From Cyclobacteriaceae bacterium (GTDB lineage: Bacteria > Bacteroidota > Bacteroidia > Cytophagales > Cyclobacteriaceae), in contig JABFSY010000206.1 of assembly GCA_013140395.1 (NCBI GenBank), positions 1 through 6,335 on the forward strand: a DNA stretch of 6,335 bases, read 5' to 3'. The position numbers were made by a program, and so were the translations under genes. Under the pieces are notes generated by a model. It made no database searches, was not told the origin of the DNA, and saw only the letters and a program-made list of their open reading frames with translations. Shown here one piece after another: positions 1 to 5,338 of this stretch (the stretch's first letter is position 1; every line of letters begins with the position of its first letter).

Positions 1-130
1 GCATTGTAGTTTTAGTTTCTTAATTTCGTTCGGTGTCGTGGGACAAAACGCAGCAGGTCGCTAAAGCCATTCGTTCCTCATTAGGCTTTAGCTCCTATGC
101 CGCAATACGTCACATGCACCAACGTTGGCA
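1..130. repeat. Partial structured intergenic repeat, possibly the right end of an attC-like site
   Basis: No gene is visible here. The stretch ends in AACGTTGGCA (121-130), the same GTTGGC core that ends the clear repeat at 3959-4084. It also contains a GGTGTCG word followed by GGGACA-like sequence, resembling the right half of that repeat. A perfect 9-bp inverted repeat, GCTAAAGCC (60-68) with GGCTTTAGC (84-92), could form a hairpin with a 15-base loop. I infer that the window begins inside another member of the same repeat family, but internal similarity is weak and the left end is not in the window. Confidence 0.35.
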
Positions 131-145
131 AACATTTTCCTGGCG

Positions 146-303
146 GACGACTTTTAATTTAACGCATCAGATCTTCGTGGTTTGCAATTCTTAACTTTTG
201 GACTTTTCTCTGGACTCTTTGACAGACGACTTCTAATTCGGTGGACTGAATTTTTAGAGCGAACAATTCTTAGCCTTTGGACTTTTATTCGCGGACTCAT
301 CGC
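146..303. repeat. Degenerate direct repeat, two units of about 79 bp
   Basis: GACGACTT at 146 recurs at 225, and CAATTCTTA followed by CTTTGGACTTTT-type sequence at 185 recurs at 264, both exactly 79 bases apart. The unit ends (TGGACTC at 211 and GCGGACTC at 291) have drifted by about two bases. Overall identity is only moderate, with conserved blocks separated by diverged sequence. A weaker third echo, TATTCGTGGACTTTT, lies at 380-394. Short open frames on both strands simply read through the repeats and look spurious. The block sits between a GTTGGC core (124-129) and a GCCAAC core (412-417), so it would be the content of an ORF-less cassette if those cores are recombination ends. Confidence 0.55.
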
Positions 304-411
304 TGGTAATAAATTTTTAGGACTCCAAAACGCGGACACGAATTCAGTCAGCGTGCGGCAAGTTTTAACGTGACTGCTCTATTCGTGGACTTTTCCTCGG
401 AAAAAACGCTT

Positions 412-497
412 GCCAACATCATGTTGTTGCTATTTTAAATTTTGTTGGATTATCTTTTTAAGGTAAATTTAAAACAGCAACAACACAGAGCGTTAGC
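412..497. repeat. attC-like palindromic site, 86 bp
   Basis: The ends are GCCAAC (412-417) and GTTAGC (492-497), complementary at five of six positions. Inside them a 20-bp stem pairs 423-442 with 465-484 at 19 of 20 positions, the exception being an A/G difference in GTTGTTGCTATTTT versus its partner. The loop is 22 bases (443-464), and the unpaired spacers between core and stem are 5 and 7 bases. This layout (short complementary outer cores, unequal spacers, long imperfect stem) is that of integron attC sites, whose core is GTTRRRY. GTTAGCA departs from that consensus at the last positions. Its internal sequence differs from the two sites at 3959 and 4850. It could also be a bidirectional terminator or a REP-like element. 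Confidence 0.5.
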
Positions 498-719
498 AAC
501 AATGCCCTTCCATGTAACCCGACAAATTCTCCACGACAAATAGATAACGTTCGACAATCCCACCTATCAAGCTTCTTCACGCGGACAACTAATCGTTTCC
601 TTAGACAATGGGCACTTAAAAAAGAAACAAAAAAGAACTTGACTGGACTCGGCTGATGAACGAAGATTCGTCTAATAATTCCCACCGCACGGCAACCTAA
701 AAAGATTCTCGCCCACGCT
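498..719. other. Gene-free spacer between two structured repeats
   Basis: I see no supported gene here. A minus-strand open frame covering most of it runs across both flanking hairpins and has an unnatural Cys/Arg/Leu-rich composition. There is a GCGGACAA-type word (581-588) of a kind that also occurs elsewhere in the non-coding parts of this window. No promoter, tRNA or other element stands out. Confidence 0.4.
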
Positions 720-779
720 TTTGGCACTTACCATTGCCGCACGTGCCACCTCGACACCAAAGCAATGGTAAGAGCCAAA
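720..779. repeat. Stem-loop upstream of the HEPN/TIR/PIN cluster (17 of 18 bp paired)
   Basis: Bases 720-737 pair with 762-779 at 17 of 18 positions. The inner 11 bp (727-737 with 762-772) are perfect, followed by a single A-A mismatch (726/773). The loop is 24 bases (738-761). The element is closely matched in architecture by 3680-3738 on the other side of the three-gene cluster. That one has a stem of 17 positions, an A-A mismatch in the same part of the stem, a 25-base loop, and an AAGAG-plus-GCC word on the 3' arm. It may mark the edge of a mobile cassette or act as a terminator-like barrier before the HEPN gene. No T run follows, so a simple rho-independent terminator is unlikely. Confidence 0.6.
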
Positions 780-798
780 CCCACCGGCCCCTACATAA

Positions 799-806
799 TA
801 AATTTG
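799..806 (+). promoter_or_regulatory. Possible Bacteroidota -7 promoter element for the HEPN gene
   Basis: TAAATTTG matches the Bacteroidota sigma-factor -7 consensus TAnnTTTG exactly. It would place a transcription start near 813 and leave a leader of roughly 80 bases before the ATG at 896. No convincing -33 TTG/TTTG is seen at the usual distance upstream, so this is only half a promoter. Confidence 0.35.
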
Positions 807-895
807 AACATAATAAAACTAACTTTACTAAGCCAAAAGAATTACTAAATTGACAAGGTTAAGTCGAAGTAGAAATTATTGAGCAGAAATGATAA

Positions 896-2266
896 ATGGA
901 TAGTCCTTATTGCTTCGATATTGAATTCACACAGGGCGACATAGAGGCCTCACAACATATCAAGGATTCATTGCCTGTAGCTAGTTTCCATCATGCCCAC
1001 CTTTATGATTCACCAGAAAAGATTGATATAAGAATATATTTTGACCCAGAAACTTACTTTCCTAGAAAATTCGATGCATGGCTCAACAATATTAATTTTC
1101 GAAAATTTGGTCAATATATAAAAACGAGCAACGTGACGCAGAACCACGGTATGCAAAGTCTTTCATTCGACCAAGCGCGGTTCAAAGGTTATTCAACAAG
1201 TTCTGCTAACATTGAAGGTCAATTCGAATATATAGTTGTAAGTGTAGACTGGGTCCGTATAGAGTGGAAGGCCAATGAATGGGAGGTTAATACAGCAAAA
1301 TTTTATTTGAATCAGGCTGGCTTTAAAATCGCCAGTTTTTTTTACTCTCCCTTATGGATTTCCGATAATAAATTCGAATCCCAAAGAAGATCAGAAAAGT
1401 ATTTTAAGATAAACAATGAAGAATATCGCCCTGAGTTACATTTTTATCAATCTGATGATTCCAAAAAAACCGAAATCAAAATAACTAAAGAGCCTTTGCT
1501 TTCCTTTAAGGAAGTTAAAACGGAAGAAAGCATACTTGCGAGCGTCAATATGCTCTGCTCGTCAGTTTCATTCTTTTATCAAAACAACATCGACTATTCA
1601 TTTGGAAGAATTCAACTTCCCGAAAAAACAATAACACTAAGAAAATTACTTCCATCTCAAATTGATTACCCTGCAAACAACTTATGGCATCTGAAAAACC
1701 ATTGGTCGTTAGAGAAATACTTAGATTCAGATTGGTCAATTGGATTTCTACAAAATCAGGAAAAACTATTTAAAGCTATCCGTAACTACGTTCAGGCGTT
1801 TCAGGTAGATGAGAGCTCCAGATACTTACTTCTTTACAATATTTTGGAAATTGTAAAGGGTGGGAAAAGAGATGAACCTGAAAAATTTAAATCTATACTG
1901 AATGAGCAAGACGAGACTGAAAAATATCAGGAAGCTTTAGCAACTCTATTAAAAACTATTAATCAAGCAGAACATGAAGCCTTTAAAGACAAATGGAAGG
2001 GCATAATAGGAAAGTTGAAATACAAACCGATTAAAAGTCCGATCAGTGAGTTATTGGTTAATAATAATATTGTTCCAGATGATCTACCAATAACCATCAA
2101 TAGACTTACAGAAATTAGGAACAAACTGGTGCATGGTAGTATAAATAGTATTCAGCAGGATGAATTAGAAAAAGCTACTCGCCTGATTTACAGAATTACA
2201 GGAATACTCATTCTAAACCTTATGGGAATTAAGGAATGGAAACTAGATACCCGAATTGTTGTATGA
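896..2266 (+). CDS. HEPN-domain protein, Apea-like (candidate defence RNase)
   Basis: This is a 456-aa protein with no signal peptide or clear membrane segment. Its C-terminal part (about residues 285-445) is mostly helical and carries RNKLVHG, giving the HEPN signature R-x4-H with R408 and H413. Upstream, SRYLLLYNILE (308-318) looks like the leading helix of Apea-like HEPN domains. HEPN proteins with this motif are generally metal-independent RNases in toxin-antitoxin, abortive-infection and CRISPR-associated systems. The N-terminal ~280 residues are rich in aromatic and charged residues, look beta-rich and are unrecognised; they may be a sensor domain. The start follows an AT-rich leader with no clear Shine-Dalgarno. 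It is the first gene of a plus-strand cluster, 82 bases ahead of the TIR-like gene. No MNT-type antitoxin is beside it. The family call rests on the motif and overall shape, not on alignment. Confidence 0.6.
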   Translation: MDSPYCFDIEFTQGDIEASQHIKDSLPVASFHHAHLYDSPEKIDIRIYFDPETYFPRKFDAWLNNINFRKFGQYIKTSNVTQNHGMQSLSFDQARFKGYSTSSANIEGQFEYIVVSVDWVRIEWKANEWEVNTAKFYLNQAGFKIASFFYSPLWISDNKFESQRRSEKYFKINNEEYRPELHFYQSDDSKKTEIKITKEPLLSFKEVKTEESILASVNMLCSSVSFFYQNNIDYSFGRIQLPEKTITLRKLLPSQIDYPANNLWHLKNHWSLEKYLDSDWSIGFLQNQEKLFKAIRNYVQAFQVDESSRYLLLYNILEIVKGGKRDEPEKFKSILNEQDETEKYQEALATLLKTINQAEHEAFKDKWKGIIGKLKYKPIKSPISELLVNNNIVPDDLPITINRLTEIRNKLVHGSINSIQQDELEKATRLIYRITGILILNLMGIKEWKLDTRIVV

Positions 2267-2280
2267 ACTTCCGAGGGTAT

Positions 2281-2304
2281 TTTAAGCAAGTTTTTATGCT
2301 TAAA
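2281..2304 (+). terminator. Hairpin between the HEPN and TIR-like genes
   Basis: TTTAAGCA (2281-2288) and TGCTTAAA (2297-2304) form a perfect but AT-rich 8-bp stem with an 8-base loop, 14 bases after the HEPN stop. The nearest T run (2315-2319) is about 10 bases beyond the stem, so termination would be weak. It may attenuate read-through or protect the upstream mRNA, giving different levels of the HEPN and the TIR/PIN proteins. Confidence 0.3.
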
Positions 2305-2348
2305 TTGCGTTCAAGTTTTTAGAGCAAACCATTTCAATTTTAGCATAC

Positions 2349-2930
2349 ATGGCACTTCCTACCGTTTTTATCTCATACAACCCCAATTCCGACATCGAGC
2401 AGACATTGGCGGTTAGGCTGCATACGATTGGTGCAGTTCATGGTTTCAATATGTTGCTGCCCGATCGGGTAGGTTTTACCAAATCAGTATCCAACGAAAC
2501 AAAAAGCAGGATTTTATCTTCAGACTTTTTCATACTTTTTTCTACAACAGCGTTAAGCGCAACAGTACTCGAAGAAATTAGGATAGCAGCCTCTAAGCTT
2601 CATGACAAATCTAAAATTCTTGTCATCTACGATATAAGCGTTGGTAAGAATCTTAAAGGCGCAGACAACTTCACAGAAGTCTATATAAGCAGAAGCTCGC
2701 CAGTTGAAACAATTCTGGAAAAGATTATATCAAAAGTCAAAACCATTCAATCGCGGGGAAATAATCAAGGCGGATTTCTTTCTGTTTTAGGTCCAATTCT
2801 TCTCACTGGCGTGGCATTGTTTGCTCTATCCAGTGTTTTCGATGAACCAGCTAAACCAAAAAGGCCGGCAAAAAGAAAGACTCCCATTGCCAGGAAGACA
2901 AGAAAGGTCTCTAAAAAAGTACGAGGCTAA
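2349..2930 (+). CDS. TIR-like domain protein with one membrane segment and a basic tail
   Basis: This is a 193-aa protein. Residues 5-130 look like a TIR fold. It opens with the strand-and-loop VFISYNPNSD (6-15), typical of box 1, then has LLPDR (36-40) at the BB-loop position and SDFFILFS (58-65). The segment S70-ATVLE-E76 fits the S-x-W-x-x-x-E region of NAD-cleaving TIRs with T in place of W, making E76 the candidate catalytic glutamate. Residues 143-164 are hydrophobic, long enough for one membrane span, with a central Gly-Pro. The last 25 residues hold about 13 Lys/Arg. In bacterial defence, TIR domains usually deplete NAD+ or make signalling nucleotides; activity here is inferred. No Shine-Dalgarno is seen, and the next gene overlaps its stop codon (TAATG), so the two are probably made together. 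A non-enzymatic TIR or STIR-type fold is possible. Confidence 0.6.
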   Translation: MALPTVFISYNPNSDIEQTLAVRLHTIGAVHGFNMLLPDRVGFTKSVSNETKSRILSSDFFILFSTTALSATVLEEIRIAASKLHDKSKILVIYDISVGKNLKGADNFTEVYISRSSPVETILEKIISKVKTIQSRGNNQGGFLSVLGPILLTGVALFALSSVFDEPAKPKRPAKRKTPIARKTRKVSKKVRG

Positions 2931-3520
2931 TGCTGAGAACAGCCGTTATAGACAACGACACGTTAGTCTATCTTACTAAACTAAAACATCTCAAAATTTT
3001 TGATTCTCTGCGTTCCCTCTTTCAACAAATTCACATACCACAGGAGATCAAAAGAGAATACGAAGTTCAACAAGGCAGGGAACCTGATCGCGTTTGGATA
3101 TTGGATAGATTAAGGCCAAATGAAGGTTTCTATTCGTTCTGCACTCGTTACGACAAAATCGTACTTACCATTGTTCAAGGAGAAAAGGATATCCATAAGG
3201 GAGAGGCAGAAGTATTCGCTCAACAAAAAGAAGTAAATGCTCATTATATTCTTTCTGATGACCTGAAATTTCATAGAGCAATCAAAGCCATTGATTCGAA
3301 TGTAAAAATATTGACAACGCTTCACATCATTGCCATGTTGGACATCCGTCAACTTTTAATTAACAGCGAAGAAATAGTGAAAGCTTTGCATCCACATTAT
3401 AAATTTGAAAGCTACGACTTACGAACAGCCTATAAAGAATCGGCTAGAGAACTGGGTTTTGATTTACCTAAAAAGATGCTAAACAATAAATGTAGCTTCA
3501 AAAAATTAGGGTTGAATTAG
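2930..3520 (+). CDS. PIN-like domain nuclease (DUF3368/VapC-like)
   Basis: This is a 196-aa cytoplasmic protein. The N-terminus TAVIDNDTLVYLTKL (4-18) has the PIN first strand with D8, followed by the IPQEIKREYE segment with E43. HKGEAEVFA (89-97) supplies E92/E94, and YILSDD (106-111) supplies D110/D111. These acidic positions, in this order, are those that hold Mg2+ or Mn2+ in PIN ribonucleases, and GEAE followed by LSDD is characteristic of the DUF3368 branch. Residues beyond about 140 are a helical extension without a recognised domain. The ATG overlaps the TIR stop by one base (TAATG), with a weak GAGG at 2923-2926, so translation is probably coupled. A classical VapB or UPF0175 antitoxin is absent; the coupled partner is the TIR-like protein. 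This could be a toxin, or a nuclease effector of the cluster. The fold call is fairly firm, the role is inferred. Confidence 0.65.
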   Translation: MLRTAVIDNDTLVYLTKLKHLKIFDSLRSLFQQIHIPQEIKREYEVQQGREPDRVWILDRLRPNEGFYSFCTRYDKIVLTIVQGEKDIHKGEAEVFAQQKEVNAHYILSDDLKFHRAIKAIDSNVKILTTLHIIAMLDIRQLLINSEEIVKALHPHYKFESYDLRTAYKESARELGFDLPKKMLNNKCSFKKLGLN

Positions 3521-3546
3521 CCTTTGACAAGAAATAACAGAAGAAT

Positions 3547-3630
3547 TCTTGCTTCCGCGCGGAGAAATGTAGCATCCGCATTTAGTATTCTCGCATCCGC
3601 GACTTCAATTCTCGCGACCACTCCTCGAAT
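3547..3630. repeat. Four degenerate 21-bp tandem repeats
   Basis: GCTTCCGC (3553), GCATCCGC (3574), GCATCCGC (3595) and GCGACCAC (3616) are spaced exactly 21 bases apart. Three of the four are preceded by ATTCT-type sequence (3547, 3589, 3610). They begin 26 bases after the PIN stop codon. Because 21 is a multiple of three, one minus-strand frame reads a heptapeptide series (ARIEVAD, ARILNAD, ATFLRAE), but that open frame continues into an unrelated hairpin and does not look like a gene. It may be the remnant of a repeat-bearing coding sequence or an intergenic tandem repeat. Confidence 0.6.
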
Positions 3631-3679
3631 TTGAGCAGATTTGGGCATATCTAACCCGCCAGTGAGGCCGACCCAGGCA

Positions 3680-3738
3680 GCACACTTGCCAAAGGCCACA
3701 CCTCCAACCGAAAAATCCCAAGCCTTTGCCAAGAGTGC
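3680..3738. repeat. Stem-loop downstream of the HEPN/TIR/PIN cluster
   Basis: Bases 3680-3696 pair with 3722-3738 at 15 of 17 positions; CTTGCCAAAGGC (3685-3696) against GCCTTTGCCAAG (3722-3733) carries one mismatch. The loop is 25 bases (3697-3721). The arrangement parallels the element at 720-779, including the A-A mismatch and the AAGAG...GCC word on the 3' arm. The inner stem sequences differ but remain paired. It follows the PIN gene by about 160 bases. The plausible readings are a cassette boundary element or a member of a dispersed palindromic repeat family. Confidence 0.55.
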
Positions 3739-3958
3739 CGCACCCCCGCACCAATACTGGACAGATTAGTAAGAGTAAACTAAAAGATCCTCCAAGGTTG
3801 CCCCCGCGCTCGTACAGTTTCACAACCAAGTTTCGGTGACAAAGAACAAATGAATAACAAACGGACAACCATGTACCGTGTCAATCAATTCTACTACGTG
3901 ACACCTTGACGACACACTAACGACTGACTTACAAGTTGAGAGAAGAAGGGCACATGTT
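3739..3958. other. Gene-free spacer before the toxin-antitoxin module
   Basis: No supported gene. The short open frames on either strand that touch this stretch overlap the neighbouring hairpins or the attC-like site and have odd compositions. I see no clear promoter or terminator. Confidence 0.4.
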
Positions 3959-4084
3959 GCTAACAAAATGTTTGCTCAATGGTGCGGTGACGTGTTACTC
4001 AAAGTGTTATCTTCGTTCCACGTTTGGTGTCGGGGACAGGACGCGGCTTCGAAATCGCACCACTGCTCAAACGCAAACGTTGGC
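3959..4084. repeat. attC-like structured site, copy 1 (126 bp)
   Basis: The site opens with GCTAAC (3959-3964) and closes with GTTGGC (4079-4084), complementary at five of six positions. Inside, TTTGCTCAATGGTGCG (3971-3986) pairs imperfectly with the segment 4056-4071, with central mismatches. It is clearly homologous to 4850-4974: GCGGTGACGTGT occurs at 3984-3995 and 4875-4886, GCTTCGAAA at 4046-4054 and 4936-4944 (33 bases before the closing core in both), and 4058-4082 matches 4948-4972 at 23 of 25 positions. Paired outer cores around a foldable centre resemble integron attC sites. It forms the left border of the HigB/HigA module. Confidence 0.6.
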
Positions 4085-4158
4085 GATCATGCCTGGGGAC
4101 GCCCCAAGAATCAAGGAAAAATATTCAAATAACATTTCCCAATACGGGAACTTTAGCT

Positions 4159-4166
4159 TACCTTTG
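4159..4166 (+). promoter_or_regulatory. Bacteroidota -7 promoter element for the toxin-antitoxin pair
   Basis: TACCTTTG is an exact match to the TAnnTTTG consensus. A start about 7 bases downstream would leave a leader of fewer than 10 bases before the TTG at 4182, so the toxin message may be nearly leaderless. No good -33 element is visible. An internal promoter of this kind would let the pair be expressed wherever the cassette lands. HigA-type antitoxins commonly repress their own promoter, but I see no clear operator palindrome here. Confidence 0.4.
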
Positions 4167-4181
4167 ACAAAAGATTAATAC

Positions 4182-4475
4182 TTGAGAGTAATTGCCAAAA
4201 AGGTACTCCGAGAGTTTTGGACTAAACATTCGGACTGCGAACAACAACTTAAATCTTGGTATCGAGAAGCTGAAAAAAGTGAATGGAAAAATACCAATGA
4301 AATCAAAAAGGAGTATCCGACAGCAAGTATTCTTGGCGACAATAGAGTTGTTTTTAACATAAAGGGTAACAACTATCGACTAGTCGTTAAGATTAATTTT
4401 CAATATCAAATGATGTGGGTACGATTTGTTGGGACACATAAAGAATACGACAGGATTGACGCAAATAAAATTTGA
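4182..4475 (+). CDS. higB: HigB-family mRNA interferase toxin
   Basis: This is a 97-aa protein of the normal length for the HigB_toxin family (RelE superfamily). The TTG at 4182 is chosen as start because MRVIAKKVLREFW is the usual family N-terminus and no ATG is in place. Family hallmarks are LKSWYREAEKSEWKN (23-37), an Asn-rich strand VFNIKGNNYRLVVKINF (57-73), and the C-terminal WVRFVGTHKEYDRID (79-93), whose H86/Y89/D90 region contributes to the active site in relatives. These toxins cut mRNA on the ribosome. The gene is directly followed by its antitoxin gene after 5 bases, in the toxin-first order typical of higBA. It lies between two attC-like repeats and has its own -7 promoter word. 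It appears intact. Confidence 0.88.
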   Translation: MRVIAKKVLREFWTKHSDCEQQLKSWYREAEKSEWKNTNEIKKEYPTASILGDNRVVFNIKGNNYRLVVKINFQYQMMWVRFVGTHKEYDRIDANKI

Positions 4476-4480
4476 CGACT

Positions 4481-4837
4481 ATGAACTTGAAACCGATAAA
4501 GACTAAAAAGGACTACCAACAAGCGTTGGACAGACTTGAATTAATTTTTGACTCCAAAAAAGGGACTAAGGAAGGAGACGAACTAGAGATATTGGGCATA
4601 CTCATTGACCAATATGAAAACGAGCATTTCCCAATCGACCTACCGGACCCAATTGAAGCAATAAAATTCAGAATGGAACAACTTGGTTATACTCAGACAG
4701 ATTTAGCGAAAGTCGTTGGACTTAAGAGTAGAGCAAGTGAAATATTAAGCGGAAAGAGAAAACTATCGCTAGAAATGATCAGACAGCTACACGACAAGCT
4801 GAATATTCCGACTGACGTTTTAATTCAGGCTTACTAA
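4481..4837 (+). CDS. higA: HigA-family antitoxin, XRE-type helix-turn-helix
   Basis: This is a 118-aa protein. I place the start at ATG 4481 because MNLKPIKTKKDYQQALDRLE is the common N-terminus of this family; an in-frame TTG at 4472 would add three residues and overlap the toxin stop. Residues 1-50 form the helical toxin-binding part. Residues 58-105 are an XRE helix-turn-helix with FRMEQLGYTQTDLAKVVGLK (63-82) and SEILSGKRKLS (86-96). It should neutralise the HigB toxin encoded 5 bases upstream and repress the shared promoter. No Shine-Dalgarno is apparent, so translation is probably coupled to higB. The stop codon is only 12 bases before the next attC-like site. Confidence 0.88.
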   Translation: MNLKPIKTKKDYQQALDRLELIFDSKKGTKEGDELEILGILIDQYENEHFPIDLPDPIEAIKFRMEQLGYTQTDLAKVVGLKSRASEILSGKRKLSLEMIRQLHDKLNIPTDVLIQAY

Positions 4838-4849
4838 TCGGCACGAACC

Positions 4850-4974
4850 GCCAACAAAATGCTTCTGCAATAGCGCGGTGACGTGTAATCTATAAGTATT
4901 AACTTCATTCAACGTTTGCCACGCGGACAGTGGCTGCTTCGAAAAGCCACCACTGCGCAAACACAAACGTTGCA
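4850..4974. repeat. attC-like structured site, copy 2 (125 bp)
   Basis: It opens with GCCAAC (4850-4855) and closes with GTTGCA (4969-4974). It shares with copy 1 the AACAAAATG start, GCGGTGACGTGT, the GCTTCGAAA loop word and the 23-of-25 right arm. Its central stem, GTGGCT (4930-4935) with AGCCAC (4945-4950), encloses that conserved loop; in copy 1 the corresponding stem is weaker. It forms the right border of the HigB/HigA module. Beyond the closing core both copies continue with CATGCC(T/A)GG, so the similarity does not stop exactly where an integron cassette junction would. Confidence 0.6.
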
Positions 4975-5110
4975 TGCCAGGCGCGGAAAAGTCCCGCAGA
5001 CGTGACGCCCAAGACGACAACGTTTGTTTCACGCAGAAAACTCGGGCGACTTTAAACAGCGACTTTGTTAGACAGCACAGAAACATTACCCCGACCCAGT
5101 GCCTAAATAG

Positions 5111-5137
5111 AAATCGCGCGAAGCGCGAATTTTTTTT
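5111..5137 (+). terminator. Rho-independent-type terminator, plus strand
   Basis: TCGCGC (5114-5119) and GCGCGA (5123-5128) form a GC-rich 6-bp hairpin with a GAA loop, followed at once by a run of eight T (5130-5137). This is the classic intrinsic terminator layout for plus-strand transcription. It lies 274 bases beyond the higA stop, past the attC-like site. It may terminate read-through from the module array before the convergent metabolic operon. Confidence 0.55.
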
Positions 5138-5338
5138 GCGGTTTGACAAAGGAAATTTAGAAAAATCGAGGGCGAGAAAAATTTAAAATGTGTTACGCGG
5201 ACAACTCGGTTTCGCTGGACTAAAGCAAACCAATTGTAATAACTATCGCGTGAGGCTTCGTATAGAAAAAGTAGCAAACAACGAATTATATAAATGCGCG
5301 GCTCGTATTAACTCTCTACCGATTCACAAAACTTAGTT
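5138..5338. other. Gene-free stretch between the accessory region and the metabolic operon
   Basis: Together with 4975-5110 this is AT-rich non-coding sequence in which I see no gene, RNA or clear promoter. No intrinsic terminator for the minus-strand cytochrome gene is obvious; the AAAACTAAGTTTT word at its stop codon has no room for a loop. Confidence 0.4.

Noticed and set aside
182..373. 63-aa plus-strand open frame, and a 61-aa minus-strand frame over 154-339
   Set aside because: Both read through the degenerate 79-bp repeats, have no start context and have low-complexity composition; they are by-products of the repeats.
124..417. Insertion sequence
   Set aside because: Inverted ends exist but there is no transposase and no visible target duplication.
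458..727. 89-aa minus-strand open frame
   Set aside because: It spans parts of two hairpins and the spacer, is rich in Cys, Arg and Leu, and matches no family I know.
3547..3630. CRISPR array
   Set aside because: The 21-bp units are contiguous and degenerate, with no unique spacers and no cas genes.
3517..3868. Minus-strand open frames of 71 and 87 aa after the PIN gene
   Set aside because: They overlap the 21-bp repeats and a stem-loop. Their shared M-x-KAW beginning with the frame at 458-727 comes from the related stem-loops, not from protein homology.
3936..4178. 80-aa plus-strand open frame upstream of higB
   Set aside because: It is almost entirely the attC-like site read as codons, and the homologous site at 4850 does not keep the frame.
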